From NCBI GenBank assembly GCA_001784805.1, contig MFSE01000012.1, positions 1-43,389 on the forward strand: a stretch of DNA of 43,389 nt, written 5' to 3'. The notes under the pieces are model-generated. The model made no database searches and had not been told where the DNA came from. It saw nothing but the letters and a program-made list of their open reading frames with translations. The position numbers and the translations under genes are program-made. Positions within the stretch are counted from its first letter, which is position 1. Every line of letters begins with the position of its first letter. The stretch comes from Candidatus Moranbacteria bacterium RIFOXYA12_FULL_35_19 (GTDB lineage: Bacteria; Patescibacteriota; Minisyncoccia; Moranbacterales; UBA2206). This document shows positions 8,105 to 13,875 of the stretch, one piece after another.

Positions 8105-8198
8105 AAATTTGTTATATTTCCCAGAAATTTGTTATAAAAAAAATCAAAAGTAAAAAAGTTATTTTTTTGGCTTAGACAAGATATTTTTATCTTAGACA
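8105..8198. promoter_or_regulatory. Two pairs of direct repeats at 20-bp spacing upstream of an RNA promoter
   Basis: AAATTTGTTATA occurs at 8105-8116 and 8125-8136, and CTTAGACA at 8171-8178 and 8191-8198; both pairs are 20 bp start to start, about two helical turns. The second pair abuts the -35 box at 8201. Such spacing is typical of a dimeric or side-by-side DNA-binding regulator. Confidence 0.5.
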
Positions 8199-8200
8199 CA

Positions 8201-8229
8201 TTGACTTTTGGCAATTTTCTTGCTATAAT
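8201..8229 (+). promoter_or_regulatory. Strong sigma70-like promoter for the structured RNA
   Basis: TTGACT at 8201-8206, exactly 17 bp, TATAAT at 8224-8229. This is the closest match to the consensus in the window. Transcription would begin about 8236. No gene with coding support follows for more than 600 bp. Confidence 0.85.
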
Positions 8230-8235
8230 AGTTGT

Positions 8236-8758
8236 ATGAGAATAGTATATTAACAACTTATTCTAGATGGCGGAATAGTTTTCAATCGCAATTTCCCCCT
8301 ATTTGCGATTGAAAACCGTTCTGCTGTCCAAGTGTTCCGTACCAACGCGTCGGAACCGCTCCAAGATTTCTGACCTTGGAGACCCAAAACAAAAACAAAA
8401 ATATTTTTTATAAAATAAAAACAAAAATAAAAAATAAGTTCTTTAAATCCAAAGGCGAAATGCCAGAGGATGGCAGAAGGAAAGTATCTAAAATAAAAAG
8501 TCAGAAAGATACTAAGTGGCATATACATAAAATACACCGTAGTTATAATTTTGATCGCCTCTCACCCGGGCGAAAAAATTTCCGCTCATGGTGTTAGTAT
8601 ATGACAAACACCGGGCGCTTCCAGCCTATAATTTTTATTTCGGGCGTTTGAAGCGCCTGGTTACCATACCATATACAATGTGTAATCAGGCGGGTGAAGT
8701 TAGAGAATTTTATTATTTTGTTAGATTTTAGAGGCACCTTATGGATGGGGTGTTTTTT
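8236..8758 (+). ncRNA. Candidate large structured non-coding RNA (about 520 nt)
   Basis: Perfect stems seen: 14 bp at 8278-8291/8303-8316 extended by 8270-8275/8319-8324; 6 bp at 8334-8339/8351-8356; 7 bp at 8359-8365/8375-8381; 5 bp at 8461-8465/8471-8475; 7 bp at 8483-8489/8507-8513; and a junction closed by TCACCCG (8562-8568) with CGGGTGA (8691-8697) that encloses GGTGTT/AACACC (8590-8595/8607-8612) and GGCGCTTC/GAAGCGCC (8614-8621/8650-8657). It starts at a consensus promoter and ends at a possible terminator. I see no tmRNA, RNase P, SRP or 6S hallmarks. The 73-residue reading frame inside (8376-8597) has no protein-like character. Confidence 0.7.
8734..8758 (+). terminator. Possible terminator of the structured RNA
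   Basis: GCACC (8734-8738) can pair with GGTGT (8749-8753) and is followed by TTTTTT. The stem is short, so confidence is moderate. Confidence 0.5.
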
Positions 8759-8762
8759 GTTT

Positions 8763-8851
8763 TTTACGAACTACGAAATAAATACTAAATACGAAAGTAC
8801 GAAAAAATTAGCCTCATCATTTCGTATTTCGCTCATTTCGTAGTTCGTAAA
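8763..8851. repeat. ACGAA-type palindrome (89 bp)
   Basis: Arms of 17 bp at 8763-8779 and 8835-8851 are perfect inverted copies (TTTACGAACTACGAAAT and its complement), with further ACGAAA/TTTCGTA words between. The same family appears at 21849-21971, 22670-22749 and as a single arm at 37533-37565. Confidence 0.75.
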
Positions 8852-8890
8852 TTTAATGTTCGCAAATTATAAATCTGCTATAATATATCC

Positions 8891-9274
8891 ATGACTAATA
8901 ACACTACAACTTTAGGAAACCTTGGCGAAGAGGAAGCGGTCAAATTTTTACAAAATAACGGCTACAAAATTTTAGACCGCAATTTTCAAAATAATTTCGG
9001 TCGGCGCTTAGGAGAAATTGATATCATTGCTAAAGATATAAAAGAAAATGAGATTGTTTTTGTGGAAGTTAAAACTAGAGAATATGGGAAATATAAAGAT
9101 ACTGATCCGGAAGAAAACATTACTTATTCTAAACTCAAAAAACTCGCCAAAATCGCTAGCGCATATCTTCGGCTTAAGAATCTGGAAAATGAAAACTATC
9201 GTTTTGACGCCATTTCCGTCTGGATTAATAGTGAAACAGGGGAATCAAAAATAAAACACATTCCTAACTTGTGA
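8891..9274 (+). CDS. yraN: YraN family endonuclease-like protein (UPF0102)
   Basis: The 127-residue protein has the restriction-endonuclease-like (PD-(D/E)XK) signature of this family: LGNLGEEEAVKFLQNNGYKIL, then GEIDIIA and VFVEVKTR with the Asp, Glu and Lys of the catalytic core. The cellular role of YraN is not settled; it is often found near DNA-processing and ribosome genes. An extended -10 (TGC-TATAAT, 8876-8884) ends six bases before the ATG, so the message is probably leaderless. Confidence 0.9.
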   Translation: MTNNTTTLGNLGEEEAVKFLQNNGYKILDRNFQNNFGRRLGEIDIIAKDIKENEIVFVEVKTREYGKYKDTDPEENITYSKLKKLAKIASAYLRLKNLENENYRFDAISVWINSETGESKIKHIPNL

Positions 9275-9321
9275 TTTCCGTGCTATCCGCGTGAATTCTG
9301 CGTAAATCCGCGACTAGAGAG

Positions 9322-9381
9322 TGGACAGCGTAATTTTTTTCTGTTAGAATTGTAATAGGATCGGCGGATAATCGCCTTTTT
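9322..9381 (+). promoter_or_regulatory. Promoter and small leader hairpin of the DksA-type gene
   Basis: TGGACA (9322-9327), 17 bp, TAGAAT (9345-9350) with extended TG. The transcript would begin near 9357 and at once meet GGCG-GATAAT-CGCC (9363-9376) followed by five T, which resembles a weak attenuator placed in the 40-nt leader. Confidence 0.5.
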
Positions 9382-9399
9382 AACTCTTAATTTAAATTT

Positions 9400-9753
9400 A
9401 TGACACTAGATAAAAAAACATTAGACGAACTAAAATCAGCGCTACTTGGAGAAAAAGCAGAATTGGAAAAAAATTTAGGGCGAATTGCTAGACCCGTTGA
9501 TGTGAAAGAAGGGGATTATGAAACTTCCTTTGAAACCCTTGGCACTGACAAAGATGACAACGCCACCGAAGTTGACCAATATTCTCAAAACTTATCCGTA
9601 GAAACATCCTTAGAAAAAAAACTTCAAGAAATTATTGAAGCACTTTCTAAAATGAAAAAAGGCACTTATGGCAAATGCGAAAATTGTGGAAAAGATATTC
9701 CCATAGAAAGACTTAAGGTTAATCCGAGCGCTAGAGTATGTCTTGACTGCTAG
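9400..9753 (+). CDS. DksA/TraR-type C4 zinc finger protein
   Basis: A 117-residue protein with the N-terminal coiled-coil of DksA/TraR/GeneralStressP16O family (LDELKSALLGEKAELEKNL and, after an acidic loop with DKDDNATEVDQYS, a second helix) and a C-terminal zinc finger YGKCENCGKDIPIERLKVNPSARVCLDC. The chain ends on the last zinc cysteine. DksA binds RNA polymerase through its secondary channel; the DxxDxA tip of classical DksA is not clearly present, so it may be one of the shorter TraR-like members. Followed by lspA after 39 bp. Confidence 0.88.
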   Translation: MTLDKKTLDELKSALLGEKAELEKNLGRIARPVDVKEGDYETSFETLGTDKDDNATEVDQYSQNLSVETSLEKKLQEIIEALSKMKKGTYGKCENCGKDIPIERLKVNPSARVCLDC

Positions 9754-9792
9754 ATGCGAATGAATTGCGAATTTTAAAACGAATTATTACGA

Positions 9793-10308
9793 ATGAAAAT
9801 GCAAAAAAGTAAAATTCTATATTTATTATCCTTTCTGGTCTTAATTATTCTTGATCAACTTTCAAAATATATCGTCCGCTCCAGTGGCGGATTTTATATT
9901 TGCAACGCCAATCTTGCTTTTGGATTAAAAGTACCTCCTGCTGTTTTTTATGTTTTATGGATAATAATTATTCTTTCTTTGATAACTTTTATTGCCAAAA
10001 GTAATTTGAAAATAGTAACTAGCCCGCCTGCCGGCGAGGCAGGTATTTTGGATAAAAATTCTAGCATTTCCCTAATTACAAATTACAAATTACTAATTAC
10101 AAAGGAATTTTCTCTACTTTTGATTTTTTCTGGTGCAATTTCCAATATTATCGATCGTTTATTTTTCGGTTGCGTCATTGATTTCATCGATCTCAAATTC
10201 TGGCCGGTGTTTAATTTAGCCGATATTTATATTACAATAGGAGTAGTCATATCAATAATCAGAACCACTGATTTTCACATGAAATCACATGATTCCACTG
10301 AATTTTAA
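9793..10308 (+). CDS. lspA: Lipoprotein signal peptidase (signal peptidase II)
   Basis: This membrane aspartic protease cuts lipoprotein signal peptides. The sequence shows LDQLSKYIV and NANLAFGL in the N-terminal part and both catalytic Asp motifs, GAISNIIDRLFFG and FNLADIYITIG, with four membrane helices. Residues about 77-105 (SPPAGEAGILDKNS and ITNYKLLITK) interrupt the loop between helices 2 and 3 and are encoded by repeat DNA: a CCTGCC palindrome (10023-10044) and an ATTACAAATTAC repeat. The last 15 residues (RTTDFHMKSHDSTEF) are encoded by another repeat (10260-10350). Function should persist since the catalytic core is intact. Confidence 0.93.
   Translation: MKMQKSKILYLLSFLVLIILDQLSKYIVRSSGGFYICNANLAFGLKVPPAVFYVLWIIIILSLITFIAKSNLKIVTSPPAGEAGILDKNSSISLITNYKLLITKEFSLLLIFSGAISNIIDRLFFGCVIDFIDLKFWPVFNLADIYITIGVVISIIRTTDFHMKSHDSTEF
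10023..10044. repeat. CCTGCC/GGCAGG palindrome inside lspA
   Basis: CCTGCC-GGCGA-GGCAGG, a 6-5-6 hairpin in an otherwise AT-rich gene. Copies or near copies at 13134-13154, 34235-34255, 35110-35131 and 37614-37634. Confidence 0.8.
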
Positions 10309-10350
10309 TTCATGTGTAATCAGGATAATCAGTGCAAATCAGTGGTTCAG
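10260..10350. repeat. CAGAACCACTG palindromic element, copy 1 (91 bp)
   Basis: CAGAACCACTG and CAGTGGTTCAG form the ends; the interior is an imperfect palindrome with CACATGA and TCATGTG words and a central CTGAATTTTAATTCA. It supplies the lspA stop codon and lies seven bases before the comM start. Copies 2 and 3 are at 21351-21442 and 24598-24695. Confidence 0.85.
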
Positions 10351-10356
10351 ACATCT

Positions 10357-11886
10357 ATGTCCAGTAAAGTTTTCTCCGCTGCCACTATCGGACTCAAAAG
10401 TGAAATTGTTGAAGTAGAAGCGGATACCGTAAGTGCCGGTCTGCATCAATTTAATATTGTGGGACTGCCTGACACGGCCGTCAAAGAATCGCGCGACCGC
10501 GTGAGTTCGGCCATTCGAAATTCCGGTTTCAAGCCACCTCACCGAGCAGGGCGCGTCACAATTAATTTGGCTCCCGCCGATCTAAAAAAAGAAGGGCCAA
10601 TTTATGATCTGCCGATGGCACTAGGTTTTCTTTTGGCGACTGATCAGATCGCTTTTGATTTCAAAAATAAAATATTTTTAGGCGAACTTTCCCTCGATGG
10701 AAAAGTGCGTCCCGTCAAAGGTGTTCTTCCGATGGCAATTTTAGCTAAAGAAAAAAATATTCCGGAACTTTACATTCCTAAAGATAATGCCAAGGAAGCT
10801 TCTGTCATTTCCGGCGTAGAAATTTTTCCCGTTTCAACACTCATTGAGCTTATCGAACATTTACTCGGAGAAAATAAAATTGCACCAGCTGAAAAAATAA
10901 ATTTGGAAGAACTTTTTTCTTACCAGGATTACGCTGTGGATATGTCGCATGTCAGAGGACAAGAACACGCTAAGCGAGCGCTGGAAATTGCGGCCGCTGG
11001 CGGACATAATGTAATCCTAAATGGACCACCCGGATCAGGAAAAACACTTCTAGCAAAAACAATGGCTTCGATTTTGCCAAAACTGACTGTTCCGGAAGCG
11101 CTGGAAATAACTAAGATATTTTCTATCGCCGGAGCGCTTCCAAAAAATAACGCCCTTATTACTAAACGACAATTTCGCTCTCCGCATCACAGCGCTTCCG
11201 CTGTTTCTTTGGTCGGCGGAGGAACATTTCCTCGTCCCGGAGAAATCAGTCTTTCGCATCGCGGAATTTTATTTTTAGACGAATTTCCAGAATTTTCCCG
11301 TGCCGTTTTGGAAAATTTGCGCCAACCTTTGGAAGATGGCATCATCACAGTTTCTCGCGCCCAAGGCACCATGGAATTTCCCGCCAGATTTACTCTCGTG
11401 GCTGCCATGAATCCCTGCCCTTGCGGAAACGCCACCGATCCGGAAAAAACTTGTGTTTGTTCACCGGCTTCAATTATAAAATATCAGCGAAAAATTTCCG
11501 GACCAATTATGGATCGCATTGATCTTCATGTCGAAGTGCCACGCATTAAATTTGAAAAACTTTCCGAAGATTATAAATTAGGCGAAAAATCTTGCGACAT
11601 TCGAATTCGCGTAGAAAAAGCCAGAAATATTCAAACAGAAAGATTTAAAAATTCCGAAACTATTTCCAACTCTGAAATGGGCAGTGAACAAATTAAAAAC
11701 TTTTGCAAACTTTCTCCCGAATCACTAGAACTTATGCGCCAAGCCGTTTCCAATTTTCATTTAAGCGCCCGCGCCTATTACCGCATAATAAAAGTCGCCC
11801 GCACCATCGCCGATCTTTCCGAAACCGAAAAAATCGCCCCCACCCACATCGCCGAAGCTCTCCAATATCGCTTCAAAGCAGAATAA
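10357..11886 (+). CDS. comM: ComM/YifB family Mg-chelatase-like AAA+ ATPase
   Basis: ComM is a hexameric helicase that drives branch migration when incoming single-stranded DNA recombines during natural transformation. The protein (509 residues) has the N-terminal Lon-protease-like/YifB domain (VGLPDTAVKESRDRVSSAIRNSGF, INLAPADLKKEGPIYDLPMA), a Walker A GPPGSGKT at 223-230, a Walker B LFLDEFPEF around 308-309, a CxC...CxC loop (NPCPCGN...TCVCSP) typical of this family and the C-terminal Mg-chelatase lid. I chose ATG 10357 (MSSKVFSAA) because upstream codons lie in the repeat element. It fits with the competence/secretion genes further on. Confidence 0.93.
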   Translation: MSSKVFSAATIGLKSEIVEVEADTVSAGLHQFNIVGLPDTAVKESRDRVSSAIRNSGFKPPHRAGRVTINLAPADLKKEGPIYDLPMALGFLLATDQIAFDFKNKIFLGELSLDGKVRPVKGVLPMAILAKEKNIPELYIPKDNAKEASVISGVEIFPVSTLIELIEHLLGENKIAPAEKINLEELFSYQDYAVDMSHVRGQEHAKRALEIAAAGGHNVILNGPPGSGKTLLAKTMASILPKLTVPEALEITKIFSIAGALPKNNALITKRQFRSPHHSASAVSLVGGGTFPRPGEISLSHRGILFLDEFPEFSRAVLENLRQPLEDGIITVSRAQGTMEFPARFTLVAAMNPCPCGNATDPEKTCVCSPASIIKYQRKISGPIMDRIDLHVEVPRIKFEKLSEDYKLGEKSCDIRIRVEKARNIQTERFKNSETISNSEMGSEQIKNFCKLSPESLELMRQAVSNFHLSARAYYRIIKVARTIADLSETEKIAPTHIAEALQYRFKAE

Positions 11887-11894
11887 ATTATTTT

Positions 11895-11924
11895 TGTAGG
11901 GAACGCATATATGCGTTCCCTACA
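11895..11924. repeat. Perfect 30-bp palindrome after comM
   Basis: TGTAGGGAACGCATA followed by its exact complement TATGCGTTCCCTACA, eight bases after the comM stop and preceded by TTTTT. It could work as a terminator in the minus direction but also looks like one of the repeat elements. Confidence 0.75.
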
Positions 11925-11937
11925 GAATTGATAGAAA

Positions 11938-12915
11938 ATGATTACTAAAAGAAGAATTTTATCAATATTTATCGTACTTCTAATTTTTTACGGTATTTTT
12001 TATTTTTTTCTTAAAACTCCAAACAGAGAATTGGATTTTAAGAATTATAAAAAAATAATTACTTTAAATGCCAATGGTTTATTTTTTGAAACTTCCACTT
12101 CGGCTGATTCAGTTTCTGATTTTCTCAAAGAAAAAAATATTATTTTAGGAGAGCATGATCAAACTATTCCTGATACTAATTCTAAAATTTTTTCCGGAAT
12201 AAATATTGAAATTATGCGAGCAGTAAAAATAAAAATCCAAGTTGACGGAAAAACTATTGAAAATTATACGCTCGCTAAAAATATTTCCGGCGTTCTTGAA
12301 GAAAATAATATTATCCTTACTCGATTGGATAAAACTTCTCCCAATCTATCCGCGCCACCGGCAAAGGATGAAGAAATAATCGTGACTAGAATTAATATTG
12401 AAGAAAAAATTGAAAAAGAAGACATAGATTTCAAAACAATTTCCAAGGAAGATTCCAAACTTGGCTGGCGAGAAAAAAAAGTTGAACAAAAAGGAGAGAA
12501 GGGGATAAAAGAAATAAAATATAAAATCACCTACAAAAATGGCCAAGAAATTTCTCGAGAAGTTTTGGAGAAAAATATCACCAAAGAACCAGTGTCGGAA
12601 ATTATTGTCAAAGGCACCTACATAAAAATCGGTAAAGCTCATACGGGGCTAGGCACTTGGTATAAACAGCCAGAACATCTTTTTATCGGCAGTGAATCTG
12701 GAGAAGAACTTTATGCCGCCAACCCTTGGCTTCCCAAAGGAAGTTATGTTAAGGTAACTAACAAAGCCAATGGAAAATCTGTAATTGTTCGGATAAATGA
12801 CCGCGGACCATTCGGCCCCAATCGCATCATTGATCTCCATACAGTTGCTTTCAAAAAAATCGCCTCGCTCGGTGCGGGAGTGATTGAAGTAAAGATGGAG
12901 GAAATTGAGAATTAA
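11938..12915 (+). CDS. DUF348-G5-RlpA-like cell-wall protein
   Basis: Residues 8-26 form a membrane anchor. Two DUF348-like segments follow (about 38-140: ITLNANGLFFETSTSADSV and IQVDGKTIENYTLAK with LEENNI...), then a G5-like domain (about 145-215, RINIEEKIEKEDIDFKT... EKGIKEIKYKITYKNG) and a C-terminal double-psi beta-barrel of the RlpA/3D type (from about 236: GLGTWYK, YAANPWLPKGSYVKVTN, VRINDRGPFG with Asp288). The layout matches YabE- and Rpf-like wall-remodelling proteins of Gram-positives, with RlpA-type barrel as the presumptive peptidoglycan-active part. It lies 11 bp from ksgA. Confidence 0.85.
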   Translation: MITKRRILSIFIVLLIFYGIFYFFLKTPNRELDFKNYKKIITLNANGLFFETSTSADSVSDFLKEKNIILGEHDQTIPDTNSKIFSGINIEIMRAVKIKIQVDGKTIENYTLAKNISGVLEENNIILTRLDKTSPNLSAPPAKDEEIIVTRINIEEKIEKEDIDFKTISKEDSKLGWREKKVEQKGEKGIKEIKYKITYKNGQEISREVLEKNITKEPVSEIIVKGTYIKIGKAHTGLGTWYKQPEHLFIGSESGEELYAANPWLPKGSYVKVTNKANGKSVIVRINDRGPFGPNRIIDLHTVAFKKIASLGAGVIEVKMEEIEN

Positions 12916-12926
12916 AAATTATCATT

Positions 12927-13796
12927 ATGCCAACAAAATTAGGACAAAATTTTTTACGCGATAAAGAAGTTTTGGAAAAAATAATTGAATCAGCTGATTT
13001 AAAAGCGGACGATTTTGTGATTGAGATTGGACCGGGAGAAGGAGTGCTCACAGAAAAATTAATTGAAAATGCTGGAAAAGTCTTGGCTATTGAGATTGAT
13101 TCTAATTTAGCCTCTGCACTAGATTCCCGCTTTCCTGCCTCACCGGCAGGCGGGCGCGGGAATGACAAGGTTAGTATAATTACTGGGGATATCTTAAAAA
13201 TAAATTTGCCAGAAATATTGCGTGGACATTTGATGTCCATTATGGACATCAAATGTCCCTATGCTTATAAAGTCGTGGCTAACATTCCCTACTACATCAC
13301 TTCGCCGATTATTCAACTATTTTTGGAAACAAAATTTCCGCCAAGTGAAATGATTTTGATGGTGCAAAAAGAAGTGGCCGAGCGGATTTGTGCACCCCAA
13401 GGAAAAATGAGCATTTTGGCTGTGAGCGTGCAATTTTATGCTAATTCAGAACTTCTTTTTTATGTGGACAAAAAAAGTTTTTTTCCGATACCGGAAGTGG
13501 ATAGTGCAGTGATAAAAATTACACCGTTTCAACCCGCCACCTCATCCCCAGCCCTTCTCCTTAGTAAGGAGAAGGGGGTTAAGGATTTTTTCAGAATTGT
13601 TAAGGCGGGATTTTCGGCTAAAAGAAAAATACTGGTCAACAATCTTTCCCATAGTTTAAAGCTCGAAAAATATGAAGTTGAGGAAAAATTAAAAAAAGCC
13701 GGAATTGGTCCGACTCAAAGAGCGCAAGAATTGTCAGTTGAAGATTGGAAGAAACTCTCTTTGTCATTCCCGCACAAGCGGGAATCTAGTGAATAA
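12927..13796 (+). CDS. rsmA: 16S rRNA (adenine1518-N6/adenine1519-N6)-dimethyltransferase
   Basis: KsgA/RsmA dimethylates two adenines of the 3' hairpin of 16S rRNA late in 30S assembly. Motifs: LGQNFLRDKEVLEKI, SAM-binding VIEIGPGEGVLTEKL, acidic IEIDSNLAS, and the catalytic NIPYYITSPI, then the C-terminal helical domain with FSAKRKILVNNLS. Four stretches are encoded by palindromic DNA: residues about 65-81 (13118-13168), 100-111 (13224-13258), 205-220 (13540-13584) and the last 11 residues (from 13761). All keep the frame and avoid the motifs, so the enzyme is probably active. It converges on the UbiA-type gene. Confidence 0.95.
   Translation: MPTKLGQNFLRDKEVLEKIIESADLKADDFVIEIGPGEGVLTEKLIENAGKVLAIEIDSNLASALDSRFPASPAGGRGNDKVSIITGDILKINLPEILRGHLMSIMDIKCPYAYKVVANIPYYITSPIIQLFLETKFPPSEMILMVQKEVAERICAPQGKMSILAVSVQFYANSELLFYVDKKSFFPIPEVDSAVIKITPFQPATSSPALLLSKEKGVKDFFRIVKAGFSAKRKILVNNLSHSLKLEKYEVEEKLKKAGIGPTQRAQELSVEDWKKLSLSFPHKRESSE
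13118..13168. repeat. Half ATTCCCG element with a nested CCTGCC palindrome, in ksgA
   Basis: ACTAGATTCCCGC at 13118-13130 and CGCGGGAATGACAA at 13155-13168 are the two arms of the repeat seen whole at 13761-13870, and CCTGCCTCACCGGCAGG at 13134-13150 sits between them. One repeat seems to have landed in another within a coding region without breaking the frame. Confidence 0.75.
13224..13258. repeat. 35-bp double-hairpin palindrome in ksgA
   Basis: Built as GGACA-TTTGA-TGTCC, spacer ATTAT, GGACA-TCAAA-TGTCC: each arm is itself a hairpin and the two loops are complementary. It encodes GHLMSIMDIKCP in the loop after the SAM site. Confidence 0.85.
13540..13584. repeat. CCCTTCTCCTT palindrome in ksgA
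   Basis: CCCTTCTCCTT (13552-13562) and AAGGAGAAGGG (13566-13576) pair perfectly; flanking CCTCATCCCC and GGGGTTAAGG extend the stem with two mismatches. It encodes the extra TSSPALLLSKEKGVK before the conserved C-terminal helices. Confidence 0.8.
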
Positions 13797-13870
13797 GCTT
13801 TATAAAATGTTTGAGTCTTTGTAATAAATTAAACCTTGAAACTGGATTCCCGTTTTCACGGGAATGACAA
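13761..13870. repeat. TTGTCATTCC element, empty 110-bp form
   Basis: Left arm TTGTCATTCCCGC...GCGGGAATCTAGT (13761-13790), right arm ACTGGATTCCCG...CGGGAATGACAA (13841-13870), each a hairpin, with the outer ends complementary. The 50-bp middle has no gene. It supplies the C-terminus of ksgA and lies between the convergent ksgA and UbiA-type genes. Same architecture as 17797-18155. Confidence 0.85.
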
Positions 13871-13875
13871 AAATA

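Noticed and set aside
8376-8597. A 73-codon open frame in the structured RNA region
   Set aside because: It begins in the third hairpin, is Lys/Asn rich only because of A-runs, has no ribosome site, and its sequence consists of stems seen at the DNA level.
8236-8758. tmRNA, RNase P RNA, SRP RNA or group I/II intron
   Set aside because: None of the conserved blocks (tmRNA CCA end and T-arm, RNase P GAGGAAAGTCC block, SRP GGAAGG loop, intron core or domain V) can be found.
12851-13252. Antisense reading frame across ksgA and the 3' end of the RlpA-like gene
   Set aside because: A shadow of ksgA; its length owes to the palindromic inserts, which read open on both strands.
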